Position numbers and translations under genes: made by a program. Under the pieces are notes generated by a model. The model was not told where the DNA came from. It did no database searches and was given only the letters and a program-made list of their open reading frames with translations. From Bacteroidota bacterium (GTDB taxonomy: Bacteria > Bacteroidota > Bacteroidia > AKYH767-A > 2013-40CM-41-45), in NCBI GenBank assembly GCA_016720655.1, contig JADKKE010000032.1, forward strand, positions 310,001-374,000: a DNA stretch of 64,000 nt. Direction: 5' to 3'. This document shows, in pieces, positions 17,495 to 26,496 of the stretch; the stretch's first letter is position 1, and every line of letters starts with the position of its first letter.

Positions 17495-20476
17495 TTAAGC
17501 CAAAGTGCGTTTGATTGCTACTTGTTCGTAGCCTTCGATGACATCGCCTACTTTCAGGTCATGGAAATTGGCAATGCTCAATCCGCATTCGTAACCGGAT
17601 GATACCTCTTTCACATCGTCTTTGAAACGTTTGAGGGATCCCAGGTCACCGGAGTGAACAACAATACCATCGCGCACTACGCGCACCTTAGTATTGCGGG
17701 AAACTTTTCCATCGAGTACCATACATCCTGCAATTGTACCCACTTTCGGGATTTTGAAGATGTCACGGACTTCGATATTGCCGACAATTTTCTCCTGGAA
17801 TTCCGGAGCCAACATTCCTTCCATCGCTGCTTTCAGTTCGTTGATTGCATCGTAGATGATAGAGTAGAGGCGTATTTCGATCTGTTCTGTCTCCGCAAGT
17901 TTACGGGCATTCACAGAAGGACGAACCTGGAATCCGATGACAATCGCATTGGAAGCCGAAGCAAGCAATACATCGGATTCAGTGATTGCACCGACAGATT
18001 TATGAATAATATTTATTTGAATTTCCTGAGTAGATAATTTCAAAAGTGAATCAGCAAGTGCTTCGATAGAACCATCCACGTCACCCTTTACAATTACATT
18101 GAGTTCTTTGAAGTTACCAATTGCCAGTCGACGTCCGATTTCATCCAGAGTGATGTGTTTCTGAGTACGGATACCCTGCTCACGCTGAAGTTGCAAACGT
18201 TTGTTGGCGATATCGCGCGCTTCACGTTCGTCTTCCATCACATTGAACAAATCACCTGCCTGTGGAGCACCGGTCATACCGAGTACCTGTGCAGGAGCAG
18301 AAGGACCTGCTTCTTTGATACGGAATCCACGCTCATTGAAGAGGGCCTTTACACGGCCACTGTAACATCCTGCAAGAATCACGTCGCCGACATGCAATGT
18401 TCCACCCTGAACCAGGACAGTCATTACATAACCACGGCCTTTATCGAGCATGGATTCGATCACAGTTCCATTCGCACGTCGTGCAGCATTTGCATTCAAT
18501 TCCAGTAATTCTGCTTCCAGCAATACTTTTTCAAGCAATGCTTCCACGTTCATTCCTTTTTTAGCAGAAATTTCCTGACACTGATATTTTCCACCCCAAT
18601 CTTCGACCAGGATATTCATTTTCGCGAGTTGTTCTTTGATACGTTCCGGATTTGCATCCTGCTTATCGACTTTATTGATCGCAAAAACCATCGGCACATT
18701 TGCTGCCTGGGCATGGTTGATGGCTTCAATTGTCTGTGGCATCACGTTATCGTCAGCAGCAATCACGATGATCGCTACATCCGTAACTTTAGCACCACGG
18801 GCACGCATCGCAGTAAAGGCTTCGTGACCGGGAGTATCCAGGAAGGTTATGGTTTTGCCATTTTCCAATTTCACAGAATAGACACCGATGTGCTGTGTAA
18901 TACCTCCGGCTTCACCGGCAATAACATTCGCTTTCCGGATATAATCGAGTAAAGATGTTTTACCATGGTCAACGTGTCCCATTACAGTGACAATCGGTGA
19001 ACGTGGAGCGAGGTCTTCGGGTTGATCTTCTTCTGTACCGATTGTTTCCTGAACATCTGCAGAAACGAATTCTACAGCGAATCCAAATTCTTCAGCAACC
19101 ACACGCAATGCTTCAGCATCGAGACGTTGATTGATCGAAACGAACATTCCGAGTGACATGAAAGTTGAAATAACTTCAGTGACCTGAACATCCATTAGTT
19201 TCGCCAATTCATTGGCTGTAACGAATTCAGTTACTTTAATCGTTTTATTTCCTGCCTGTTCTTCTGCTTTCTCACGTTTCACTTCCGCACGTTCATCACG
19301 GCGGGCTTTACGCATTTTGGAAGAACGGGACTTACCTCCACTGCTCAAACGAGCAAGGGTAGCTTTGATCTGATCCTGAATTTCTTTTTCTGTAGGTTCG
19401 GTTTTCTCTGTCGGTTTTGCACCGGGCGTATGACGGCGTGGCGGTCCGGATGTACCCGGAGTCCGTGGCTGATCGCGTTTGTCTGATGGAACAGGTTGTC
19501 CGCCTCCCTTGCGTTCAGTGCGTTTGCGTTTTTTCTTTTTATCATCCACAGAACCTGTAGATGAAGCAACGGGCTTACGTTTTGGAGGATCAACCGGCAG
19601 GTCGATTTTACCAAGTACGGTAGGACCGCTTAATTTATCGAAACGAACACGATGGATTTCATCCTTCTGCGGCTCTGCAGGTGAATCCGGTTCTTCTGCA
19701 GTAATTTCAGGAGCCAGAGGTTCCGGTTCCGGAACGACTTCAGCAACCGGTGCAACTTCAGCAACAGGAACCACTTCTTCAATTTCCTGAACCGGCGGTG
19801 CAGGTTCAGCAGCAACAACAACAGGAGCGACAGGAGCAACAGGTTTTTCTTCCTTAAGTTCCGGCTCTTCTTTCTTTTTGGAACTTTTCTTTGCAGGTTT
19901 CTCTTCCTCTTTTTTAACCGGAGGAAGTTCTTCTACAACTTCAGGCGTTTCCGCTTTTTTCTTTGCAGTTGCCTTTTTCTTTTTCTCAGCTTTGGAAGCG
20001 TCGTCTTCGATATCGATTTTGCCAAGAACTTTAGGACCTTCAACTTTGTCGACAGCAACTTTCGTTACTTCCGGCTCAGGTTCTTTTGCTTTTGCAGGTT
20101 TCTCTGCTTTGGCTTCTTCTTTCTTCTTTGGCTTTTCTTCTTTGAGGTAATCCGCAACACTCATGTTTTTGATGAGAATCTCGGAAGACTCATCATCTTT
20201 CTTTGATGTGGGTTTCTTCGAGCCATCTGCGTCGAGGACGACAGGAGTATCTTTACGAAGTTTTGTTTGGGATAACTGTTGCGCCTCTTCCTTGGCACTT
20301 TTATCGCCCTGGAATTCCTTCAGCAGCAATGCATAAGCATCCCCAGGCAACTTCGTATTGGGGTTGCTTTCAATCGTGAATCCCTTTTTATTCAGGAATT
20401 CCACGATATGATCAAGGCTTAGATTAAATTCCTTGATTGCTTTACTTAATCGGATCGTCTTTTCTGCTTCTGCCAT
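17495..20476 (-). CDS. infB: Translation initiation factor IF-2
   Basis: 993 residues from the ATG at 20476 (MAEAEKTIRLSKAIKEFN, the usual N-terminus); an ATG 15 codons earlier is unlikely. The first 400 or so residues are a low-complexity charged region rich in Lys, Glu, Ala and Pro. The GTPase core follows, with G1 GHVDHGKT (about residue 500), DTPGHE and NKVD, then domains II-IV. IF-2 delivers initiator tRNA to the ribosome. It is third in the order rimP-nusA-infB and is followed by a strong terminator. Confidence 0.97.
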   Translation of the reverse strand: MAEAEKTIRLSKAIKEFNLSLDHIVEFLNKKGFTIESNPNTKLPGDAYALLLKEFQGDKSAKEEAQQLSQTKLRKDTPVVLDADGSKKPTSKKDDESSEILIKNMSVADYLKEEKPKKKEEAKAEKPAKAKEPEPEVTKVAVDKVEGPKVLGKIDIEDDASKAEKKKKATAKKKAETPEVVEELPPVKKEEEKPAKKSSKKKEEPELKEEKPVAPVAPVVVAAEPAPPVQEIEEVVPVAEVAPVAEVVPEPEPLAPEITAEEPDSPAEPQKDEIHRVRFDKLSGPTVLGKIDLPVDPPKRKPVASSTGSVDDKKKKRKRTERKGGGQPVPSDKRDQPRTPGTSGPPRRHTPGAKPTEKTEPTEKEIQDQIKATLARLSSGGKSRSSKMRKARRDERAEVKREKAEEQAGNKTIKVTEFVTANELAKLMDVQVTEVISTFMSLGMFVSINQRLDAEALRVVAEEFGFAVEFVSADVQETIGTEEDQPEDLAPRSPIVTVMGHVDHGKTSLLDYIRKANVIAGEAGGITQHIGVYSVKLENGKTITFLDTPGHEAFTAMRARGAKVTDVAIIVIAADDNVMPQTIEAINHAQAANVPMVFAINKVDKQDANPERIKEQLAKMNILVEDWGGKYQCQEISAKKGMNVEALLEKVLLEAELLELNANAARRANGTVIESMLDKGRGYVMTVLVQGGTLHVGDVILAGCYSGRVKALFNERGFRIKEAGPSAPAQVLGMTGAPQAGDLFNVMEDEREARDIANKRLQLQREQGIRTQKHITLDEIGRRLAIGNFKELNVIVKGDVDGSIEALADSLLKLSTQEIQINIIHKSVGAITESDVLLASASNAIVIGFQVRPSVNARKLAETEQIEIRLYSIIYDAINELKAAMEGMLAPEFQEKIVGNIEVRDIFKIPKVGTIAGCMVLDGKVSRNTKVRVVRDGIVVHSGDLGSLKRFKDDVKEVSSGYECGLSIANFHDLKVGDVIEGYEQVAIKRTLA

Positions 20477-20579
20477 AGGGTGTGTCTGCTTACAGCAAGC
20501 CAATTTTTGGGGCTTGTGCAAGGTAGTAATTTATTGAGAGGGAAAGAAAGACCGTGATCAGACGATCTTTCCTTCTTTT

Positions 20580-21842
20580 TTATTCAAATTCTGATTTCAG
20601 TATGCGGATTACTTCCTTAATAGTTTCTTCTTCAAGATCAGTACGTTTTACCAGATCTTCGATCGGTAATTCCAGTACACTCTTGGCCGTGTCACATCCG
20701 ATGTTTTTCAATTCATCAATGATCCATGGCTCGATTTCATCTGAAAATTCATCCAGATCCACGTCTTCGCTGTCGTCATCGGTATCACGATACACGTCAA
20801 TTTCGTATCCTGTTAATTTTCCTGCCAGCTTGATGTTGTGGCCACCTTTACCAATTGCAAGAGAAACCTGATCCGGTTTCAGGAACACAGAAGCACGTTT
20901 TTTCTCATCATCCAATTTGATGGAAGTGATTTTTGCAGGTGCAAGAGCACGGGAAATGAACAGCGGACTATTGGTTGTGAAATTAATTACATCGATATTC
21001 TCATTGCGCAATTCACGTACAATACCATGAATCCGTGAACCTTTCATTCCAACACAGGCACCAACCGGATCGATCCGGTCATCATAACTTTCAACAGCTA
21101 CTTTGGCACGCTCACCCGGTTCTCGAACGATTTTCTTGATCGTGATCAGTCCGTCAAAAACTTCAGGAACCTCGAGTTCAAATAATTTTTCAAGGAACAA
21201 AGGGGAGGTACGTGATAAAATAATTTTTGGTGTTCCATTGATCATTTCCACACGCAAAACCACAGCTCTTACACTGTCACCTTTTTTGAAGAAATCACTA
21301 CCGATTTGTTCAACTTTTGGCAAAATCAATTCATTGCCATCATCGTCCATCACCAGTGTTTCTTTTTTCCAGGTCTGGTATACTTCACCGGTGATGATTT
21401 CACCTACACGGTCTTTGTATTTTTTGAAAATACCTTCTTTTTCCAGCTCCTGAACTCTCGCCATCAGATTCTGACGGGCGGCAAGAACAGCACGGCGACC
21501 GAAGTCCATGAAGCGAACTTCTTCCGAAACTTCTTCACCAACTTCGAAGTCAGGTTGAATTCGTACAGCTTCTGAGTATTCAATTTGAGTGCTCGGATCT
21601 TCCACCGTACCATCTTCAACAATCAGACGATTGCGCAAAGCCTGAAGGTCACCTTTGTCGGTGTTAATGACGATGTCGAAATTATCAGCAGTGCCATATT
21701 TTTTCTTGAGCATGTTTTTGAAAACATCTTCAAGGATGCTCATCATGCTGGCACGGTCAATATTCTTCAGGTCTTTGAATTCGGAGAATGCTTCCACCAG
21801 TTCGGTGTGCTCATTCTTGTCAGGTAAAACGGTCTTTTTCAT
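20580..21842 (-). CDS. nusA: Transcription termination/antitermination factor NusA
   Basis: 420 residues from the ATG at 21842, five bases after the rimP stop; a TTG three codons earlier is less likely. The N-terminal RNA-polymerase-binding domain is followed by S1 (GEIITGEVYQTW), KH1/KH2 (VGACVGMKGSRI, AIGKGGHNIKLA) and an acidic C-terminal helix-hairpin-helix segment. NusA binds RNA polymerase and modulates pausing and intrinsic termination. The attenuator-like hairpin ahead of rimP offers a route for autoregulation. Confidence 0.97.
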   Translation of the reverse strand: MKKTVLPDKNEHTELVEAFSEFKDLKNIDRASMMSILEDVFKNMLKKKYGTADNFDIVINTDKGDLQALRNRLIVEDGTVEDPSTQIEYSEAVRIQPDFEVGEEVSEEVRFMDFGRRAVLAARQNLMARVQELEKEGIFKKYKDRVGEIITGEVYQTWKKETLVMDDDGNELILPKVEQIGSDFFKKGDSVRAVVLRVEMINGTPKIILSRTSPLFLEKLFELEVPEVFDGLITIKKIVREPGERAKVAVESYDDRIDPVGACVGMKGSRIHGIVRELRNENIDVINFTTNSPLFISRALAPAKITSIKLDDEKKRASVFLKPDQVSLAIGKGGHNIKLAGKLTGYEIDVYRDTDDDSEDVDLDEFSDEIEPWIIDELKNIGCDTAKSVLELPIEDLVKRTDLEEETIKEVIRILKSEFE

Positions 21843-21847
21843 TTTGA

Positions 21848-22321
21848 TCAAATGATTTTGTTGAAGGAGAAGATGACTTTTGTTTCTTTGATGTTTGTGA
21901 ATGGAATTGAACTATTTTGAATCTGTTTTTCTTTTTTCTTTCCGGTTTTTACAATCAGGGTTTCTTCCAGTTGAATGTTGTTCGCATCCGCAGAAAGAAG
22001 AATTCCGGTATGACGCATTCCATCGAAAGTTGTCACAGCGACATTTTTACCCAGACGTTTGATATACTGCTGCAAAACTTTGAGCGGTTCTTCCATTCCC
22101 GGAGAACCAACTTCAAGCTCATGTTTCTCGAATACATCTGTTGTGTCAAGTTTTTCCTGGAGGAACCGGGACACAGCAACACAATCTTCAATTTTAATCC
22201 CTTGCGGATGATCAATCAACACAATCACTTTTGACGGACTTACTTTAACTTCCACGAGGAAGTTTTCAGTTCCGGCAATTTTTTCTTGCACAAGTGATTG
22301 TATTTGATCGTTCAGGGCCAT
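21848..22321 (-). CDS. rimP: Ribosome maturation factor RimP
   Basis: 157 residues, normal length. RimP assists 30S subunit assembly. Family features include SPSKVIVLIDHPQGIKIEDC, the VSRFLQEKLD helix and VGSPGMEEPL followed by RLGKNVAV. It is the first gene of rimP-nusA-infB, a gene order conserved in most bacteria. The ATG lies ten bases after an intrinsic terminator. Confidence 0.95.
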   Translation of the reverse strand: MALNDQIQSLVQEKIAGTENFLVEVKVSPSKVIVLIDHPQGIKIEDCVAVSRFLQEKLDTTDVFEKHELEVGSPGMEEPLKVLQQYIKRLGKNVAVTTFDGMRHTGILLSADANNIQLEETLIVKTGKKKEKQIQNSSIPFTNIKETKVIFSFNKII

Positions 22322-22330
22322 ATTTTTTTC

Positions 22331-22357
22331 AATAAAAAAGGGGACTATCGTCCCCTT
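22331..22357 (-). terminator. Attenuator-like terminator in the rimP-nusA-infB leader
   Basis: On the minus strand AAGGGGAC, a four-base loop (GATA) and GTCCCCTT form an 8-bp stem followed by TTTTTT. It ends ten bases before the rimP ATG and lies between a TAnnTTTG promoter box (22383-22390) and the gene, so transcripts from that promoter must pass it. Confidence 0.75.
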
Positions 22358-22382
22358 CTATTATCTCCGTAAATTTCGAATG

Positions 22383-22390
22383 CAAATATA
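22383..22390 (-). promoter_or_regulatory. -7 box (TATATTTG) of the rimP operon
   Basis: The minus strand reads TATATTTG, matching TAnnTTTG. Transcription starting a few bases later would give a leader of roughly 55 bases that contains only the terminator hairpin. Confidence 0.65.
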
Positions 22391-22459
22391 GCCAATTTTG
22401 CCGATTTCTCTATTTATTCTTCCAAAAAAAATCATCAAAGGCAAAGAAATTTGATTTTT

Positions 22460-22758
22460 ATGCTTTTTTGAACTCTTGCAGCCAAGGAATCGAAGGAAGG
22501 GAACCCATTTACACATCAGTCCCGGCCTCAAATCATGAATTCAAACTATTCATCTTTCATGAAAAATTTGGAACGAAAGGTCCAGGCTTCGTATTGACGC
22601 CTTTCCCGTGCTCCGGTCGTTCCTCCCTTTGCCCGGGGTTAAATTGCCGGGAACGCGTTCCTTGTTCCGGTAAACAAATTTTAATCTACCAACTGAGGAG
22701 GGTCAAGTCAGCCAGCGCGCAGGCTAACGTTAAAGACTTGACCCAGCGGGAGAAATAG
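22460..22758. other. GC-rich structured gap between metG and rimP, no gene recognised
   Basis: This stretch is visibly richer in G and C than its surroundings. It contains several inverted repeats: GGGTCAAGTC (22700-22709) with GACTTGACCC (22735-22744), AGCC/GGCT nested inside, the 12-base palindrome GGAACGCGTTCC on the minus strand, and CCCGG/CCGGG just upstream of it. No promoter box or family-like reading frame is seen. It could be a decayed mobile element or an RNA; I cannot decide. Confidence 0.4.
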
Positions 22759-24804
22759 TTAGCGAATGGTTCCTCCATTGTCCATATTCTTGACAGGGGC
22801 GACAAAAGCCAATTCCCCTGCAGCATTTTCTGCCATCAGGATCATCCCTTGTGATTCTATCCCTTTGATTTTTCTTGGCTCAAGATTTACAAGAATAGTG
22901 ACCTGTTGCCCGATGATATTTTCAGGAGAATAGTCTGCAGCAATTCCGGAAACAACAGTGCGTGTATCGATTCCGGTGTCAATAGTGAGCTTTAATAATT
23001 TATCCGTTTTGGGTACGCGTTCAGCGCTTACTATGGTGCCGACTCGCAAATCCATTTTCTGAAAATCATCAAAACTCGTTGAAGGTTTTGAAGGAGTAAC
23101 GGTTGCATTTGAAAGCTGATTCATGGCTTTGGATGTTTCCAGTTTTTGCAATTGAACATCGATCACAGCATCTTCAATTTTTTCAAACAACAATGAAGGT
23201 TCTCTCAATTGATGTCCGGGACGCAAAATTTGTTTTCCTAAAAAATCCTTCCATTTCTTTGGTTCTAAATCCAGCATTTTCAAAAGTGTTGCAGAAGTGA
23301 AAGGAAGAAATGGTTCCATCAGTTGTGCAAGATATGCCGTGATTTCAAGAGAAATGTAGAGGACAGTTTCGACTCTTTCAGGGTTTGTCGCTTGTATTTT
23401 CCAGGGCTCGTTTTCCGCGAGGTATTTGTTTCCGATTCTTGCCAGATTCATTAACTCAAACAATGCATCACGGAAACGAAAGTTCAAAATGTTTTCAGAA
23501 ATTTTCTCAGGGATACTTTTCATTGCCTGAATACAGGCTTTGTCGTCATCCTGCAAATCGTGATGTGCAGGTACTTTTCCGCCGTAATATTTCTGTGTAA
23601 GCACGAGCGTGCGGTTCACGAAGTTTCCAAGGATAGCAACCAATTCGCTATTATTTCTCGCCTGAAAATCTTTCCATGTAAAATCATTGTCCTTTGTTTC
23701 AGGTGCAGTTGCGGTAAGTGTGTAGCGAAGCACATCTTGTTTGCCCGGAAATTCTTCCAGGTATTCATGCAGCCATACTGCCCAGTTTCTGGAAGTCGAT
23801 ATTTTGTCACCTTCGAGATTTAAAAATTCGTTTGCCGGAACATTTTCAGGAAGAATAAATTCTCCATGAGCTTTCAGCATGGCAGGAAAAATAATGCAGT
23901 GAAAAACGATATTGTCTTTGCCAATGAAGTGCAGCAGTCGTGTGTCTTTATCCTTCCAATATTTTTCCCAGCCTTTCGGATCATTTGTATTGGCAAACAA
24001 AGCTTTTGTCGCAGAGATATACCCGATAGGTGCATCAAACCAAACATAGAGTACTTTGCCGGTGGCTTCTGCCAAAGGAACCGGAACACCCCAGTCGAGA
24101 TCACGTGTTACTGCACGTGGTTGTAATCCCTGATCGAGCCAGGATTTGCATTGTCCGAATACATTGTTTTTCCAATCGCCTTCATGACTTCTGATCCATG
24201 TGTCCAGCCAATCCTTCTGCATTGTATCCAATGGCAAATACCAGTGTTTCGTTTTTTTCAAAACAGGTGGCTTGCCACTAAGTTGTGAATGAGGATTGAT
24301 CAGTTCGCTCGGACTCAGACTTTTGCCACATTTTTCACATTGATCGCCGTATGCATTTGTATTTCCACAGTTCGGGCAGGTACCTACAATGTATCTGTCG
24401 GCGAGGAACATTTTTGCTTCCTCGTCATAGTATTGCTCGCTTTCTTCTTCTGTGAAAATTTTCTTGTCATACAAAGTGCTGAAGAAAGCAGCAGCGGTTT
24501 CGTGATGAATTTTTTCAGAAGTCCGATGATAGATGTCGAAGCTGATTCCGAATGCAGCGAAACTCTCCTTGATAATCGTATGGTATTTATCCACTACTTC
24601 CTGAGGAGTGATGCCTTCTTTTCTGGCGCGAAGCGTAATCGGTACGCCATGTTCATCGGAGCCACAGATAAATTTTACATCTTCTCCGTTTGCACGAAGA
24701 AAGCGAACATATATATCTGATGGAATATATGCACCTGCAAGATGGCCTATGTGAACGGGACCATTGGCATAGGGAAGGGCTGCTGTGACAAGTGTACGGG
24801 GCAT
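22759..24804 (-). CDS. metG: Methionyl-tRNA synthetase
   Basis: 681 residues from the ATG at 24804 (MPRTLVTAALPYANG), preferred over an ATG nine codons upstream because the family starts here. The enzyme charges tRNA-Met. Class I signatures are present: HIGH in VHIGHLAG, a zinc-binding knuckle CPNCG...CEKCG near residues 150-165, and the KMSKS equivalent DKISTS. The C-terminal 110 or so residues form the EMAP-II-like tRNA-binding domain (MDLRVGTIVSAERV). It is divergent from the LD-carboxypeptidase gene. Confidence 0.97.
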   Translation of the reverse strand: MPRTLVTAALPYANGPVHIGHLAGAYIPSDIYVRFLRANGEDVKFICGSDEHGVPITLRARKEGITPQEVVDKYHTIIKESFAAFGISFDIYHRTSEKIHHETAAAFFSTLYDKKIFTEEESEQYYDEEAKMFLADRYIVGTCPNCGNTNAYGDQCEKCGKSLSPSELINPHSQLSGKPPVLKKTKHWYLPLDTMQKDWLDTWIRSHEGDWKNNVFGQCKSWLDQGLQPRAVTRDLDWGVPVPLAEATGKVLYVWFDAPIGYISATKALFANTNDPKGWEKYWKDKDTRLLHFIGKDNIVFHCIIFPAMLKAHGEFILPENVPANEFLNLEGDKISTSRNWAVWLHEYLEEFPGKQDVLRYTLTATAPETKDNDFTWKDFQARNNSELVAILGNFVNRTLVLTQKYYGGKVPAHHDLQDDDKACIQAMKSIPEKISENILNFRFRDALFELMNLARIGNKYLAENEPWKIQATNPERVETVLYISLEITAYLAQLMEPFLPFTSATLLKMLDLEPKKWKDFLGKQILRPGHQLREPSLLFEKIEDAVIDVQLQKLETSKAMNQLSNATVTPSKPSTSFDDFQKMDLRVGTIVSAERVPKTDKLLKLTIDTGIDTRTVVSGIAADYSPENIIGQQVTILVNLEPRKIKGIESQGMILMAENAAGELAFVAPVKNMDNGGTIR

Positions 24805-24951
24805 TCGGGATTCTTTTTGATAAATTCTCAATCCTTATTCCGGCATGAATTTACATCGGATTTCTTCCGGGTTTAGGATATGAAGGTGAATATGTGTGTG
24901 AATTATTGCAAGATGCCTTCAAGTAAAAGCTTTTTACCGATATTTTCGCCG

Positions 24952-24959
24952 CAAAGATA
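24952..24959 (-). promoter_or_regulatory. Possible -7 box (TATCTTTG) upstream of metG
   Basis: The minus strand reads TATCTTTG, a match to TAnnTTTG in the metG/LD-carboxypeptidase divergent gap. It would leave a leader of about 140 bases before metG. Confidence 0.4.
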
Positions 24960-24964
24960 AGAAT

Positions 24965-25876
24965 ATGATCCGACCGCCCTATCTAAAGTCAGGTGACACA
25001 GTAATGATTGTTTCATCTGCCAGAAGAGTTACCAAATCTGAAATCAAGCCCGCAGCCGATCTCCTGGAATCCTGGGGATTGCAGGTTAAATATGGCAAGA
25101 ACTTGTATAAGTTTCAAAATCAATTTTCAGGTACTGATGCTGAACGCGCTTCTGATTTTCAGAGTGCTTTGAATAACAAGAATGTACAGGCAATTTTATT
25201 TGCAAGGGGAGGGTATGGAACGGTCAGAATTGTTGATCAGATTGATTTCAAACGATTCGTCAAGAATCCGAAATGGCTCATTGGTTATAGTGATATCACA
25301 GTCTTGCATTCGCATGTACACAAGTTAGGCATCGAAACACTGCATGCTCCAATGGCATTCAACTTGTCGAAATTGAGTGCCAATTGTTTGTCTGTTCTCA
25401 AAGATTCGCTTTTCGGACAATCGCTTCGCTACACTTCTTCCAAACAGCAAGCATCCCTTGAAAAACTAAATCGACAGGGCACAGCAAAGGGTGAACTCGT
25501 TGGAGGAAATTTATCGATTCTGTACTCTCTTGCCGGCACTGCATCGGATATCGATACGACAGGAAAAATTCTTTTTCTTGAAGATCTTGATGAATATCTA
25601 TATCATGTTGACAGGATGATGATGAATTTAAAGCGAACAGGAAAGCTCAGCAACCTTGCAGGTTTGATAGTAGGAGGAATGTCGGATATGAAAGACAATG
25701 AAATTCCTTTTGGAAAAACTGCGGAAGAAATAATTCAGGATGCAGTGTCCGGGTATTCCTATCCTGTTTTGTATGGATTTCCTTCCGGACATATTCCCAA
25801 TAATTATCCACTCATTTTCGGAAGAGAAGCAACATTGAAAGTTACCGATAAAATGGAATTGAAATTTCAATCATGA
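24965..25876 (+). CDS. Muramoyltetrapeptide LD-carboxypeptidase (peptidase S66)
   Basis: 303 residues, family length. S66 enzymes remove the terminal D-alanine from murein tetrapeptides during peptidoglycan recycling. Visible landmarks are ARGGYGTVR, the nucleophile context IGYSDITVLH (Ser near residue 114), GGNLSILYSLAGT, the acidic FLEDLDEYLYHVDRM, and the catalytic-histidine motif FPSGHIPNN near the end. No clear signal peptide is seen, in agreement with a cytoplasmic recycling enzyme. The stop overlaps the start of the yraN-like gene as ATGA. Confidence 0.92.
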   Translation: MIRPPYLKSGDTVMIVSSARRVTKSEIKPAADLLESWGLQVKYGKNLYKFQNQFSGTDAERASDFQSALNNKNVQAILFARGGYGTVRIVDQIDFKRFVKNPKWLIGYSDITVLHSHVHKLGIETLHAPMAFNLSKLSANCLSVLKDSLFGQSLRYTSSKQQASLEKLNRQGTAKGELVGGNLSILYSLAGTASDIDTTGKILFLEDLDEYLYHVDRMMMNLKRTGKLSNLAGLIVGGMSDMKDNEIPFGKTAEEIIQDAVSGYSYPVLYGFPSGHIPNNYPLIFGREATLKVTDKMELKFQS

Positions 25877-26235
25877 GTACCAACAATAAAGAGCTTGGGA
25901 AAAAAGGGGAGCTTCTCGCTTGTGATTACCTGAAGAAAAAAGGATTTAAGATACATAAGGTAAATTATAAGTTCGACAGAGCAGAAGTAGACATTGTTGC
26001 GGAGGATAAAGGCATGCTCGTATTTGTAGAAGTAAAAACAAGAGTTTCAGCATACCTTAGCGACCCTGCTCTTCTGGTTCCAATGAAAAAGCAAAGGCAA
26101 ATTATTAAAGCCGCCGATGAATTTGTAAAACAAGTTTTTCCTGAAAAAGAAAGCAGGTTTGATATCATCATTGTCATTACCAATGAACAGTATACATCCA
26201 TTGAGCATATTGAAGATGCTTTTTATCCGATGTAG
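25873..26235 (+). CDS. YraN/UPF0102 family nuclease-fold protein
   Basis: 120 residues. The family signature is complete: GKKGELLACDYLKKKGF, then DRAEVDIVAEDKGMLVFVEVKTR, the D-ExK arrangement of restriction-endonuclease-like folds. The function of UPF0102 is not established. Translation is coupled to the LD-carboxypeptidase by a four-base overlap, so the two form one transcript. Confidence 0.9.
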   Translation: MSTNNKELGKKGELLACDYLKKKGFKIHKVNYKFDRAEVDIVAEDKGMLVFVEVKTRVSAYLSDPALLVPMKKQRQIIKAADEFVKQVFPEKESRFDIIIVITNEQYTSIEHIEDAFYPM

Positions 26236-26239
26236 AAGG

Positions 26240-26350
26240 GGGTTCAAAGTTTAAGGTTCAAGGTTTGTTTCGGGTTTAGAGTTCTGGGTTTAGTGTTCCG
26301 GGTTCAGTGTTCTGTGTTTAGAGTTCCGGGTTTGGATTTCCGAGTTTGGA
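26240..26350. repeat. Heptanucleotide array, unit GGGTTTA / GAGTTCT
   Basis: About a dozen or more 7-base units alternate between GGGTTTA-like and GAGTTCT/GTGTTCC-like forms, giving a 14-base higher period. The array begins just after the yraN-like stop. Confidence 0.8.
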
Positions 26351-26391
26351 TCAATACCCCAGTTTTAAGATTAAGGTTAGAGTAGCTCACG

Positions 26392-26452
26392 ACTACTAAC
26401 CACTAACCACTAACCACTAAGCACCGACTACCAACCACCAACCACCAACCAC
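26392..26452. repeat. Heptanucleotide array, unit CCACTAA / CCACCAA
   Basis: About nine 7-base units without a phase break. The unit is the same as in the array at 848-937, 25 kb away. Confidence 0.88.
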
Positions 26453-26471
26453 GCCTTCCCTCTTTTTTTCG

Positions 26472-26479
26472 TACCTTTG
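26472..26479 (+). promoter_or_regulatory. -7 box (TACCTTTG) of the pseudouridine synthase gene
   Basis: An exact TAnnTTTG match, 18 bases before the ATG at 26497. No clear TTTG is seen at the -33 position. Confidence 0.65.
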
Positions 26480-26496
26480 CAGCTTATCATCAAAAA

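Noticed and set aside
22468..22758. Plus-strand open frame of 96 codons in the metG-rimP gap
   Set aside because: TTG start, no promoter, composition driven by the GC-rich inverted repeats, no family recognised.
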